A DNA stretch of 15,910 nt from Chloroflexota bacterium (lineage in GTDB: Bacteria; Chloroflexota; Anaerolineae; UBA7937; JACPPX01), in the NCBI GenBank assembly GCA_016196905.1, contig JACPWV010000105.1:1-15910 (forward strand), read 5' to 3'. The number at the start of each line of letters is the position of its first letter. Position 1 is the stretch's first letter. This document shows positions 1-9,458 of the stretch, in pieces. Made by a program: the position numbers and the translations under genes. Under the pieces are notes generated by a model. That model had not been told where the DNA came from, searched no databases, and saw only the letters and a list, made by a program, of their open reading frames with translations.

Positions 1-1
1 G

Positions 2-1993
2 GCTCAACTCTCGGGACTCTCCTCGGCGGTGGCCTTCAATTTGGGGATCGCGCTGCTCTTCGCCCTCACCGCCAGCGGAGCCTTCAGCCTAGCTTACAAT
101 TTGGCGGTCGTGGGGGGAGGCGAATGGGGTGCCGGCCTGAGTTACGGGTTGCTGGGAAGCGCTGGGGTGGTTCTCATCGGCAACCTCGAAGCGATCTTCG
201 AGGTGCTGCACAACCTGCCGGGGGTGCTCCCCGACGCCTTTTGGGCCTGGCTGGATGTTAAGAACCTGGCGACCGCGCCGGTTAGCGGCCCGGGCATCCC
301 CACTGATCACTGGTGGTGGTGGCGCGCCTCCCGCGTGATCCACGATGTGGTGGGTGGGCAGTCCCTGGAGGTCATCGACGAGTTCCCCTTCTTCAGTTTT
401 TTGCTGGGTGATATGCATCCCCACGTCTTGGCGCTGCCCTTCGTGTTCGTCGCCCTGAGCCTGGCTTTTCAGATCTTCTTGTCAGGGCGCGAGAGGTTGG
501 ACCGCATCGAGCTCGTCAGCCTGTCGCTGGTCATCGGTGGCTTGGGGTTCCTGAATAGTTGGGACCTGCCCACCTATGGCTCGATCACCGTTCTGGCCTA
601 CGCATTGGGCCGGTGGATTTCGGGTGAGCATTCGACTGGTCGTTGGATTAGCGAGGTGCTTCGCTTCGCCGTGGTCTTGTTCGCCCTCAGTATGTTCTTT
701 TACTTGCCCTTTTGGATCAGTTTTCGCTCGCAAGCCAGCGGGTTGCTGCCAGTCCTCTTTGTGAAGACGCGCCTGCATCAGTACCTGATCATGTTGGGGC
801 TCTTCATCTATGTGGGGTTGGGGTTCATGATCGCCCGCGGAGCCGAGCTGCGCGCAGCGCTGGGCGATGCCTGGGCGCGGCGCACGCTGGGCCAGGCCGC
901 CAGGGTATCCCTAGGCCTGCTGATCGTCCCCCCCGTCGTGGCCCTGGTCCTCATCGGGCTGGTCGCCCTGGACGCTGGCCGCCGCGCCGTGATCCTGGAG
1001 CAGTTAGATCGCGTGGCCAGCCTGGTCCCGCCGGAGATCGCTGTGGCGGCACGCCAGACCGACTTCTTGGCAATCGCCAACAAAGCCTGGCTGGAGCCTC
1101 TGCTGAAGCACCCTTGGCTCAGCCTGCTTCTGGCCACGTTCTTGGGCATGGCCTTCTTCTCGGTACGCGGATCGTGGCAGCGGATGGGCCTGCCGACGGG
1201 ATCCCCACCAACAAGGAATCAGGAGGCGAGCAGCGTGAATCGTGAATCGAGCGCCCTCTTCGCCACGCTGCTCCTGGCGGTCGGCCTGGGCCTCACTCTG
1301 CTCAGCGAGCTGTTTTACATTCAAGATGTCTTCGGGACGCGCATGAACACCGTCTTCAAGCTCTATTATCAAGCCTGGGTGTTGTTGGCGCTGGCGGCGA
1401 GCTACGGCCTATATTATGTGCGTCAGCGAATCACTTTGGCCGGCCGAGTCGTTCGTCGGCTGGGTACTGCCTGGTCGGGTGGAGTTGCGCTTCTGTTGGC
1501 CTCCAGCCTGATCTATCCCGGGCTGTCGATTCCCGCCAAGACGGCTTCTTCCTCGACGAAGCCCAGGTTAGATGGGATGGCGTTCCTGGGCGCAGCGCGT
1601 CCGGACGATTATGAGGCGATTCAATGGCTAAGGGCGAACCTCGATGGGGCGCCGGTGATCTTGGAGGCCACCGGCGGCGAATACAGCGAATACGGGCGGG
1701 TCTCGGCCTACACCGGGCTGCCCACCCTCCTGGGCTGGTACGGCCACGAGCTGCAATGGGGGCGCAACGCCGAGCAGCTGGCGGGCCGGGAGCCGGCTAT
1801 CGATCGCATCTACACCAGCCCGGATGTGGCGGAGGTGGTCGATCTGCTGGAGCGCTATCAGATCGAATACATCTACGTGGGCTCGCTGGAAATTGACAAA
1901 TACGGCCGGCAGGCCCGCGATCGCTTTCGTGGCCTGCTCGACGTCATCTACGAAAGCCGTGGGGTGATCATCTACGCTACAGGACACACGTAG
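2..1993 (+). CDS. DUF2298 / Chlor_Arch_YYY (TIGR03662) integral membrane protein, 5' truncated by window edge
   Basis: This is a large polytopic membrane protein of the DUF2298 (YYY) family. Its reaction is unproven, but it is generally regarded as a GT-C-like glycosyltransferase-fold protein of the cell envelope. The frame is open to the left edge, so the GTG at 29 is probably internal; 663 residues are visible. Hallmarks seen are a Trp-rich PTDHWWWWRAS loop (about residue 99), EFPFFSFLLGDMHPHVLALP (about residue 127), RMNTVFKLYYQAW (about residue 447) and a soluble C-terminal part with DDYEAIQWLR, GGEYSEYGRVSAYTGLPT and GWYGHELQW. Around ten hydrophobic segments separate these blocks. It is followed after 38 nt by a TIGR03663-like gene, the neighbour typical of this family. 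The family call is firm; the glycan-related role is inference from fold and neighbours. Confidence 0.88.
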   Translation, partial: AQLSGLSSAVAFNLGIALLFALTASGAFSLAYNLAVVGGGEWGAGLSYGLLGSAGVVLIGNLEAIFEVLHNLPGVLPDAFWAWLDVKNLATAPVSGPGIPTDHWWWWRASRVIHDVVGGQSLEVIDEFPFFSFLLGDMHPHVLALPFVFVALSLAFQIFLSGRERLDRIELVSLSLVIGGLGFLNSWDLPTYGSITVLAYALGRWISGEHSTGRWISEVLRFAVVLFALSMFFYLPFWISFRSQASGLLPVLFVKTRLHQYLIMLGLFIYVGLGFMIARGAELRAALGDAWARRTLGQAARVSLGLLIVPPVVALVLIGLVALDAGRRAVILEQLDRVASLVPPEIAVAARQTDFLAIANKAWLEPLLKHPWLSLLLATFLGMAFFSVRGSWQRMGLPTGSPPTRNQEASSVNRESSALFATLLLAVGLGLTLLSELFYIQDVFGTRMNTVFKLYYQAWVLLALAASYGLYYVRQRITLAGRVVRRLGTAWSGGVALLLASSLIYPGLSIPAKTASSSTKPRLDGMAFLGAARPDDYEAIQWLRANLDGAPVILEATGGEYSEYGRVSAYTGLPTLLGWYGHELQWGRNAEQLAGREPAIDRIYTSPDVAEVVDLLERYQIEYIYVGSLEIDKYGRQARDRFRGLLDVIYESRGVIIYATGHT

Positions 1994-2031
1994 CGTGTGC
2001 CCTCCTCGATGGTCAGGCGGGTAGGTGAAAG

Positions 2032-3846
2032 ATGGAGATGAGTGAAGGCGTGCGCGGGCAGATAGACCGTGCCCTCACCCCTGCTGCGCACCTTGCACTG
2101 GCTCCCTATCCTGAGTCCCGACCTGTGCCGGCGCGGGACATCACCCAGTCACTCACGGTCGAGGTGGGCTTGTACGGTCTGCTGGCCCTGCTCGGCCTGG
2201 CGATGCGAATTTGGGATCTAGGCGCTCTACCCTTGAGTCGCCCGGAGGCCGAGGTGGCCCACCAGGCTTGGCTCACTTATCGGGGCCTGGGGGGCAGCCC
2301 CATCGGCCACAGCCCGCTGTTATTCAACATCTTGCAAATGCTCTATTGGGTGTTCGGCTCCAGCGATACCGCGGTCCGGCTGGTCCCCGCCCTGGCGGGG
2401 AGTGGGCTGGTGATTCTCCCCGCGTTGTTGCGGTCAGAATTGGGTCGCTGGGGCGCGTTGTTCGCTGCCGCCTATGCGGCTCTCTCTCCGAGCCTGGTCT
2501 TCTTCTCCCGGCAGGCCTCGGGGGAGAGCTTGGCCCTGCTGGGAACGCTGGCTCTTCTGGCAGCAGCCTGGCGCTACGCCAACTCCCGGCGGCCCGGCGA
2601 GCTCTACCTGGCCGCCGGAGCGTTGGCTGTGGCGCTCCTCTCTGGCCCGGCGATCTATCTCAGCCTGTCCATCTGGGCCATCTGGCTGGCAGGGCTGGTG
2701 CTGATCCGCCGGCTGCGAGGTGAGAGGGCGATAGGGGCTGAGCGCCCCGACCAGGTCGGGATGCAGGGCATCGGTTTCGACGTTCAGTTGGGCAAGGCAC
2801 ACAGTCACGCATTAATCCTCCTGGCTGGCATGCTGGTATTGCTCTCCACTGGCGCTTTGGCGGTCCCCGCGGGGCTGCAGGCGGCCTTGGAACTCATCCC
2901 TTTATCCCTCTCGGCGGAGGTCGGCCCAGGCCCGCTCGAGCTCTTGTTGACCTATGAGCCAGCCGCGTTTCTCCTGGGGCTGATCGGACTGGGGATGAGT
3001 TTGGCGCGGCGCCCGCCTCAGGCGGGGTCCCTGTTGATGTCCCTGTGGTTTGTGGCGGGAACGGCGCTATACTCCTTGGCGCTGGGCGGGGCCTCGGCGA
3101 CGCCCCATCTCCTTCTCCCACTTATACTTCTGTCGGCCCTACCGGTGGAGTGGGTCTTGTCCAGGCTGGGGAGCGAGGAGTTCTGGCTGCGCGAGGGTCT
3201 TTTCGTCCTTCTCTCGACCTTGGCCTGGGTTTTTCTTCTGTTCCAAGGGGCGCGCTACTCCCTCTTCGAGGAGTTGGGCTCCCTGGTGCTAGGAGCGGTG
3301 GCCCTCGGGTTCCTGCTCAGCCTCTTCGCGCTGTTTGGAGTATGGAAGGGCTGGGCCAGGGCGGCGCGAGCCTTCCTCCTGTTCCTGCTCATCGCCCTGG
3401 GCGGGCTGACCGTGAGAGCGAGTTGGATGCTCAACCAGACCTGGGATCCCAGCCTGGGGGAGTTATTGCGCCCGGTAGCGACCTCGCCCGATGTGCGCCA
3501 GTTGTTGACCGACCTGGAGATGGCCTCCAACCTGCGCACCGGCCAACGGCATGCCCTAGAGATCGCGGTGGGAGTCGATGATCCGCGGCTGCGCTGGTAT
3601 ATGCGCGAGTTCGAGAACGTCGGCTTCGGGCAAGCCTCCGCGAGCCCGGCGACTATCAGCGAGCTGGGCCAGGAACCAGGGTCGGCGGGCTATTTGGGAC
3701 AACGCTACCGGCTGGAATACGCCTGGGGACCCCTGGACGGGGGTTGGGCCGACTGGGCCCGCTTGTACCTGTATCGCCAGGCGCCGGTGCGCCCCCAGGG
3801 CCGCGATGTGATGCTCTGGTTACTCAAATCTTCGGCGGGACAATGA
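2032..3846 (+). CDS. Divergent TIGR03663/Agl23-like membrane protein (GT-C glycosyltransferase fold), degenerate first-loop motif
   Basis: This is a 604-residue protein with many hydrophobic helices and a short soluble C-terminal domain (about residues 480-604). Its N-terminal third aligns by eye with the next gene: the blocks around AHQAWLTYRG, GHSPLLFNILQMLYWVFGSSD, RLVPALAG and LVILPALLRSELGRWGAL have clear counterparts there. The family's near-invariant Asp-Glu pair in the first external loop is Pro-Glu here (SRPEAEVAH), and the HGP tripeptide is HSP. It may therefore be a non-catalytic or altered paralogue. The start is ATG 2032 with AGGTG 4 nt upstream; ATG 2038 is an alternative. It stops 9 nt before the next gene, so the two are probably co-transcribed. 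Its function is not established. The C-terminal part ends in a YRLEYAWGPLDGGWADW block, and I do not recognise a named domain there. Confidence 0.78.
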   Translation: MEMSEGVRGQIDRALTPAAHLALAPYPESRPVPARDITQSLTVEVGLYGLLALLGLAMRIWDLGALPLSRPEAEVAHQAWLTYRGLGGSPIGHSPLLFNILQMLYWVFGSSDTAVRLVPALAGSGLVILPALLRSELGRWGALFAAAYAALSPSLVFFSRQASGESLALLGTLALLAAAWRYANSRRPGELYLAAGALAVALLSGPAIYLSLSIWAIWLAGLVLIRRLRGERAIGAERPDQVGMQGIGFDVQLGKAHSHALILLAGMLVLLSTGALAVPAGLQAALELIPLSLSAEVGPGPLELLLTYEPAAFLLGLIGLGMSLARRPPQAGSLLMSLWFVAGTALYSLALGGASATPHLLLPLILLSALPVEWVLSRLGSEEFWLREGLFVLLSTLAWVFLLFQGARYSLFEELGSLVLGAVALGFLLSLFALFGVWKGWARAARAFLLFLLIALGGLTVRASWMLNQTWDPSLGELLRPVATSPDVRQLLTDLEMASNLRTGQRHALEIAVGVDDPRLRWYMREFENVGFGQASASPATISELGQEPGSAGYLGQRYRLEYAWGPLDGGWADWARLYLYRQAPVRPQGRDVMLWLLKSSAGQ

Positions 3847-3855
3847 GGGGATAGG

Positions 3856-6800
3856 ATGGAACGGACCTGGGAGCAGCCGCGCACTTCGTTTCTGGATCAC
3901 CCCCTTCTGACTCGGGTGGCCTGGAACGGGGAGATGGTGCTTTACGCGGTGCTGGTGTTGATCTCCATCGCGACGCGTTTTTGGGACCTGGGCTTCCGCG
4001 CCCTTCACCATGACGAGAGCATGCACGCCTACTATGCCTGGGAGTTGTACCGCGGGCAAGGTTTTATCCACAACCCTCTCCTGCACGGGCCTTTCCAATT
4101 TGAAATCACCGCGCTGGTCTATTTCCTCTTGGGCGACAGCGATTACACCGCGCGCGTGGCTCCCGCCCTTTTCGGAGTAGCCCTGGTCATCCTGCCCTCT
4201 TTTTTGCGTTCCTGGATGGGCAGAACGGGCGCCTTGGCTACCGCGGCCCTCTTCGCCATCTCGCCCGTTTTTCTGTACTACTCGCGCTTCATCCGCGAAG
4301 ATATCTTCTCCGCTTTCTGGGAGCTCACCCTCTTCGTAGCCCTGCTCGCCTATGTGGGACGGGGTAGAGATCGCTACCTGTATCTGGCCGTCCTGGCCCT
4401 TTCCCTGTTGTACTCGACCAAGGAAGTCTCCTTCATCTTAACTTTCATCTTCGGGAGTTTCCTCTGGTTGGCCCTCGCCTGGCGAGCCTGGGGCCGAACC
4501 CAGACCCAGGCCCTTGGGTCGATCCTGCTCCTGCCCCTGCTTCCCTTCTTTGAATTGGCTCGGCGTTTGAGCGGTGGCCAGCGCGGTGGCCTGACAGAGG
4601 TCGATGCGCGCCTGCAGGACCTCATAATGGCCATCGGCACCCTCGCTTTCCCTCTGGCCTCGGCGCTGGTGATCACCCTCCTGGGCGGCGACCCCCTGGA
4701 TTACCGCTCTCAGGGACTTATCGGGTCGGCCATCGTGGTGTTCGTCATGATCGCCCTGGCGTCAGGGGTGGGGGCCCTGTGGGATGGGCGACGCTGGGCG
4801 ATCTGCGCGGCGCTCTTCTATGGCGTGTTTTTCCTGCTGCATACGACCTTCCTCACTAACATGGCCGGGATTGCGAGCGGCTTAGTGGGGTCGCTGGGCT
4901 ATTGGCTTGCGCAGCAGGGCGTGGGCCGAGGCAACCAGCCCTGGTATTACTATTTCGTCCTCTTGAGTTTGTACGAGTTCCTCCCCTTATCCCTTGCTCT
5001 CTTGGGCGCAGCTCGAGCCTGGCGGGGTCAGGTCAAACCGACGCTCGTTTCCGATTCAGGAGCCGGCCCCATCGAGGATAGCCAGGCCGAGGATCCCGGT
5101 ATGTTCACGCGTCGCCTGCTCATTCCCTTCCTGGCCTACTGGACCGTTGGCAACCTGGCCATCTACAGTTGGGCGGGGGAGAAGATGCCCTGGCTCAGCC
5201 TCCACGTTGCGCTGCCCATCGTCTTGTGGGGCGGGCACACCCTGGGGGTGCTGATCGAGGAGACTGATTGGACCTCACTGAGAGAGGGCCGTGCCTGGTG
5301 GCCGGCCCTGCTGGGCCTGATCGGCACGCTGGTCCTCATCGCCTCCTTCTCTGCCCTACCCGTCTTGGGCATCGAGTCCGTGGATAACTTAAATCGCGCT
5401 GCGCGCTGGTTGGGCTACCTCGTCGCGCTGGTCATGATCGCCTATCTGGCCTGGCCCACCCTGCGCCGCCTGGGCTTTCGACTCTCGGCGCGCCTGGCCC
5501 TTTTTCTGCTGCTGGGTCTATTGGCCCTCTTCAGCGTGCGCTATGCCTTCATCGCCAGTTACGAGCATGGTGACGTGGCCGAGGACATGCTGATCTACAC
5601 GCAGACGACCCCCGACGTAACGGCCATCATGCGAGAGATTGAGAGCCTCTCGGAGCGTATGGTGGGTGGGCAGGATATGCCCATCGCCTTCGACGATTTC
5701 ACCAGCTGGCCCCTGTGGTGGTATCTGCGCCACTTTCCCAACAAGATCTATGTGGGCAATCAACTGAACGAGGTGCCGAGCGCGCCGGTGGTTTTGGTCG
5801 GATTGGAGAACGAGGAGCCTTTTCGCCCCTACCTGACCGACTACATCCGCCAACAATATCGGCTGCGCTGGTGGTTTCCCGAGGATTATCGCGATGCGGA
5901 CCTGGAGAACCTATGGGGGCTGGATTTCCTTAATCGACTCGGGGGGGTGCTGGATCGGATTGCTCAGAGCCTGCTCGATCCCCAGCGCCGCGCCAGCCTG
6001 GGTCGCTTCCTCATCTACCGCGAGCTGGACAACCCCTTGGGCTCCTCCGACTTCGCGCTTTACCTGCGCCGGGACGTGGCCGGCCGGTTGTGGCGGAGCA
6101 GCGCGGTGCCCCTCACCCCGGAGATCGCCCTGAGGGACGCCTACGCCGAGGCGCGCATCGCGAGGGTTAGCCTGATCGGATGGGGGCAGTTGGGGAGCGA
6201 GCCCGGCCAGCTCAACGCTCCTAAGGGCCTGGCCGTGGACGCCCAGGGCAACCTCCACGTGGTGGACAGCCTCAATCACCGCGTTCAGGTTTTCTCGGCG
6301 GAGGGCGAGCTGCTGGGCAGTTGGGGCAAACAGGGCAGCGGTCCAGGCGAGTTTCAGGAGCCGTGGGGAATCGCGGTGGGGACCGATGGCCGGGTCTACG
6401 TAGCCGACACCTGGAACCATCGCATCCAGGTCTTCGATGCCCAGGGCCGCTTCGTGGCCCAGTGGGGTGTTTTTGGCGATAGTGGCGGCCTGGCCTCCGG
6501 GTTCCCCGGGGTGTTCTTCGGCCCGCGCGATATCGCCATCGATGCCCAGGGCAACCTGTATGTGGCCGATACCGGCAACAAGCGCATCCAAAAATTCGAT
6601 TCGCGGGGGCTGTTCTTAGGTCAGTGGGGCGGGGAGGGAAGCTCCCCCGGACAATTCCGTGAGCCGGTGGGGTTGGCCATCGACCCCCGCGGTCGGATCT
6701 ACGTGGCCGATACCTGGAATCGGCGTATCCAAGTCTTCGATGCCAACTTCAACTTCCTGACCCAATGGCCCATCCAGGGCTGGAACAGCGAGTCGGTGGT

Positions 6801-7038
6801 GAATAAGCCCTACTTGGACGTGGATGGGCAAGGTCGAATCTACCTGAGCGACCCGGAGGGCTATCGGATCTTGGTCTTCGATGAGAGCGGGAACATCATC
6901 GCGAGCTTTGGACGATACGGTAACGAGCGTTCCTCCTTTGATCTGCCGACCGGGGTGGCCGTGGACGGGCAGGGCTATCTCTACGTCTCCGACTCGGGGA
7001 ACCACCGGGTGGTGAAATTCGCCCCTCTCTCCATTTGA
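3856..7038 (+). CDS. TIGR03663 (Agl23-like) membrane glycosyltransferase-fold protein fused to a six-repeat NHL beta-propeller
   Basis: This 1060-residue fusion has an N-terminal half (about residues 25-590) that is a polytopic membrane protein carrying the signature of TIGR03663: DE in LHHDESMHAYYAW, HGP in NPLLHGPFQFE, and the Arg-rich SRFIREDIF. The family resembles PMT/GT39 transferases and is annotated as flippase-activity-associated Agl23. A soluble segment (about 590-770) follows, including DDFTSWPLWWYLRHFP. Residues about 772-1060 form six NHL repeats of the pattern GLAVD-x-G-x-YVADTxNHRIQVF, enough for one propeller, presumably extracytoplasmic. The start is ATG 3856 behind GAGGGG, 9 nt after the previous stop. 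A role in building or exporting surface glycans is inferred. The NHL part could bind protein or carbohydrate, or position the acceptor. The next gene follows after 101 nt. Confidence 0.87.
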   Translation: MERTWEQPRTSFLDHPLLTRVAWNGEMVLYAVLVLISIATRFWDLGFRALHHDESMHAYYAWELYRGQGFIHNPLLHGPFQFEITALVYFLLGDSDYTARVAPALFGVALVILPSFLRSWMGRTGALATAALFAISPVFLYYSRFIREDIFSAFWELTLFVALLAYVGRGRDRYLYLAVLALSLLYSTKEVSFILTFIFGSFLWLALAWRAWGRTQTQALGSILLLPLLPFFELARRLSGGQRGGLTEVDARLQDLIMAIGTLAFPLASALVITLLGGDPLDYRSQGLIGSAIVVFVMIALASGVGALWDGRRWAICAALFYGVFFLLHTTFLTNMAGIASGLVGSLGYWLAQQGVGRGNQPWYYYFVLLSLYEFLPLSLALLGAARAWRGQVKPTLVSDSGAGPIEDSQAEDPGMFTRRLLIPFLAYWTVGNLAIYSWAGEKMPWLSLHVALPIVLWGGHTLGVLIEETDWTSLREGRAWWPALLGLIGTLVLIASFSALPVLGIESVDNLNRAARWLGYLVALVMIAYLAWPTLRRLGFRLSARLALFLLLGLLALFSVRYAFIASYEHGDVAEDMLIYTQTTPDVTAIMREIESLSERMVGGQDMPIAFDDFTSWPLWWYLRHFPNKIYVGNQLNEVPSAPVVLVGLENEEPFRPYLTDYIRQQYRLRWWFPEDYRDADLENLWGLDFLNRLGGVLDRIAQSLLDPQRRASLGRFLIYRELDNPLGSSDFALYLRRDVAGRLWRSSAVPLTPEIALRDAYAEARIARVSLIGWGQLGSEPGQLNAPKGLAVDAQGNLHVVDSLNHRVQVFSAEGELLGSWGKQGSGPGEFQEPWGIAVGTDGRVYVADTWNHRIQVFDAQGRFVAQWGVFGDSGGLASGFPGVFFGPRDIAIDAQGNLYVADTGNKRIQKFDSRGLFLGQWGGEGSSPGQFREPVGLAIDPRGRIYVADTWNRRIQVFDANFNFLTQWPIQGWNSESVVNKPYLDVDGQGRIYLSDPEGYRILVFDESGNIIASFGRYGNERSSFDLPTGVAVDGQGYLYVSDSGNHRVVKFAPLSI

Positions 7039-7139
7039 GAACGCCAGAAGGACTCAACGGAGGTGCCCTGGTCGAGCTGAAAGAGGGGAGCATCGCATGG
7101 AGTGGCGTGAAGATTGAAACGTTCGATCGGGAGTAGCCT

Positions 7140-8141
7140 TTGTCGCGACGACGCTGGGGCGCCCTGCTCGGCCTGGCGCTAACGCTCCTCTTCGCTGCCT
7201 TGGCCGTCTACAATCTTGACCTGAGCCAGGTAGGGACGGCCTTGGCCCGGGCCAATTACTGGCTGGGGTTCCCGGCCATGCTCTTCACCGCCCTCGGGTA
7301 TCTGGTGCGCACCCTGCGCTGGCGAGCCATCCTAGCCCCGACCAAAGAGATCCGCGTTATCCGTCTTTTCCCCGTGCTGGTGATCGGCTTCGCCGCCAAT
7401 AACCTGCTGCCGGTGCGCATGGGGGAGTTTGTGCGGGCCTATCTCCTGGGCAGCCAGGAGGAGATCTCCAAGAGCCTGTCCTTCGCCACCATCGTGGTGG
7501 AGCGGGTGCTAGACGGGCTCACTCTGATCGGGGTCCTGTTGGGCATCTCCATCTTCATCGCTTTGCCGACCCTGGGCCAACAAGTGGTCTATTTCGCCGC
7601 GCTGATCTTCCTAGGGGCCACCCTGGCCCTGTTCGTGCTGCTCTATCATCCAACGCCCTTTCGCCGAGTGTTGGAGGCACTCCTGCGCTGGGCCCCAGCT
7701 CCCCTCGCGGTGCGGCTCGATCGCATGGCCCTTTCTTTCATCCAGGGAGTGCAGGCTCTCCGGCAGCGGCGCCGCCTCCCGGCCTTGGCGATCCTCTCGC
7801 TGGCGGTGTGGCTGCTGGAGGCAGGCTCCTATTGGGTCCTGACCTGGGCTTTCTCCTTCACTTTATCCCCGGCCGAGCGGCCCCTGGCAGCCTTGCTGGT
7901 GCTGGCCCTGGCCAACTTGGGGATTCTCATCCCCTCCTCTCCCGGATACGTGGGTACCTTCCACTTCTTCGCCATGTCCGCGCTCATCGCCTTCGGGGCC
8001 GAGCGGGAGCTGGCCCTCAGCTACGCCATCCTCTCCCATGCCACTCAATACCTCTTGATCACCGGGCTGGGCGTGGTCTTCCTCTGGCGGGCGAACCTAT
8101 CCCTGACGCGTTTGGGCAACGAGGCCGCTCCCGAAAGTTGA
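7140..8141 (+). CDS. AglD/UPF0104 (LPG synthase TM-like) flippase-domain membrane protein, TTG start
   Basis: This 333-residue membrane protein has about eight hydrophobic helices and matches the lysylphosphatidylglycerol synthase TM-region / UPF0104 family. Visible hallmarks are the NNLLPVRMGEFVRAYLLG block (about residue 85), then FATIVVERVLDGLTLI, and a C-terminal LGILIPSSPGYVGTFHFF block. Related domains occur in archaeal AglD and in bacterial proteins that move or modify lipid-linked molecules. The start is TTG: an in-frame TAG lies at 7134-7136, so no upstream start is possible, and GGGAG at 7129-7133 sits 6 nt before TTG 7140. It follows the TIGR03663-NHL gene by 101 nt with no terminator visible, so it is probably part of the same envelope-glycan unit. 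Substrate and direction of transport cannot be read from sequence. Confidence 0.82.
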   Translation: MSRRRWGALLGLALTLLFAALAVYNLDLSQVGTALARANYWLGFPAMLFTALGYLVRTLRWRAILAPTKEIRVIRLFPVLVIGFAANNLLPVRMGEFVRAYLLGSQEEISKSLSFATIVVERVLDGLTLIGVLLGISIFIALPTLGQQVVYFAALIFLGATLALFVLLYHPTPFRRVLEALLRWAPAPLAVRLDRMALSFIQGVQALRQRRRLPALAILSLAVWLLEAGSYWVLTWAFSFTLSPAERPLAALLVLALANLGILIPSSPGYVGTFHFFAMSALIAFGAERELALSYAILSHATQYLLITGLGVVFLWRANLSLTRLGNEAAPES

Positions 8142-8149
8142 ACTCCCGG

Positions 8150-8177
8150 TGGACGTCGGACACAAAAACGATATAAT
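8150..8177 (+). promoter_or_regulatory. Probable sigma-70-type promoter of sucC
   Basis: A perfect TATAAT at 8172-8177 has TGGACG at 8150-8155 as a 4-of-6 match to a -35 box, with a 16-nt spacer. It lies just after the flippase stop and 48 nt before the sucC GTG, which fits a leader of about 40 nt. It separates the succinyl-CoA synthetase operon from the membrane-protein cluster. Confidence 0.6.
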
Positions 8178-8225
8178 CTGGCCGACCCGTGCCCTCTCCA
8201 CTGATCACTCGCGAGGATTCGCCCC

Positions 8226-9374
<1,149 letters not shown>

Positions 9375-9389
<15 letters not shown>

Positions 9390-9458
9390 CCAGGCCCGAG
9401 CTCCAAAAATTCCAGGCCCATCGACGAGGAGATCGATGGGTTACTCCTGGAGTCGCGC
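9375..9458 (+). other. Original start region of the DUF885 gene, now out of frame (deletion/frameshift scar)
   Basis: GAGGAG at 9375-9380 lies 5 nt from ATG 9386, which overlaps the sucC stop as ATGA. From this ATG the first ten codons read [10 protein letters not shown], a believable beginning, and then the frame turns into Arg/Gly/Pro-rich shadow sequence. In the +1 frame, the bases just before ATG 9459 read PIDEEIDGLLLESR and run straight into the DUF885 protein without a stop. The best start signal and the best coding frame therefore do not match. DUF885 proteins normally have a longer N-terminal domain before the IDEEID-like segment, so a deletion whose junction lies near 9413-9418 explains both facts. 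A sequencing error in the A5 run near 9409 is the alternative. Confidence 0.6.

Noticed and set aside
5911..6591. A 226-codon open frame antisense to the NHL repeats, with repeated-looking peptides.
   Set aside because: Its repetitiveness is inherited from the NHL repeats on the + strand; it has no ribosome site or recognisable domain.
7112..7120. GATTGAAAC, resembling the end of many CRISPR repeats.
   Set aside because: It occurs once, without a full-length repeat or spacers around it.
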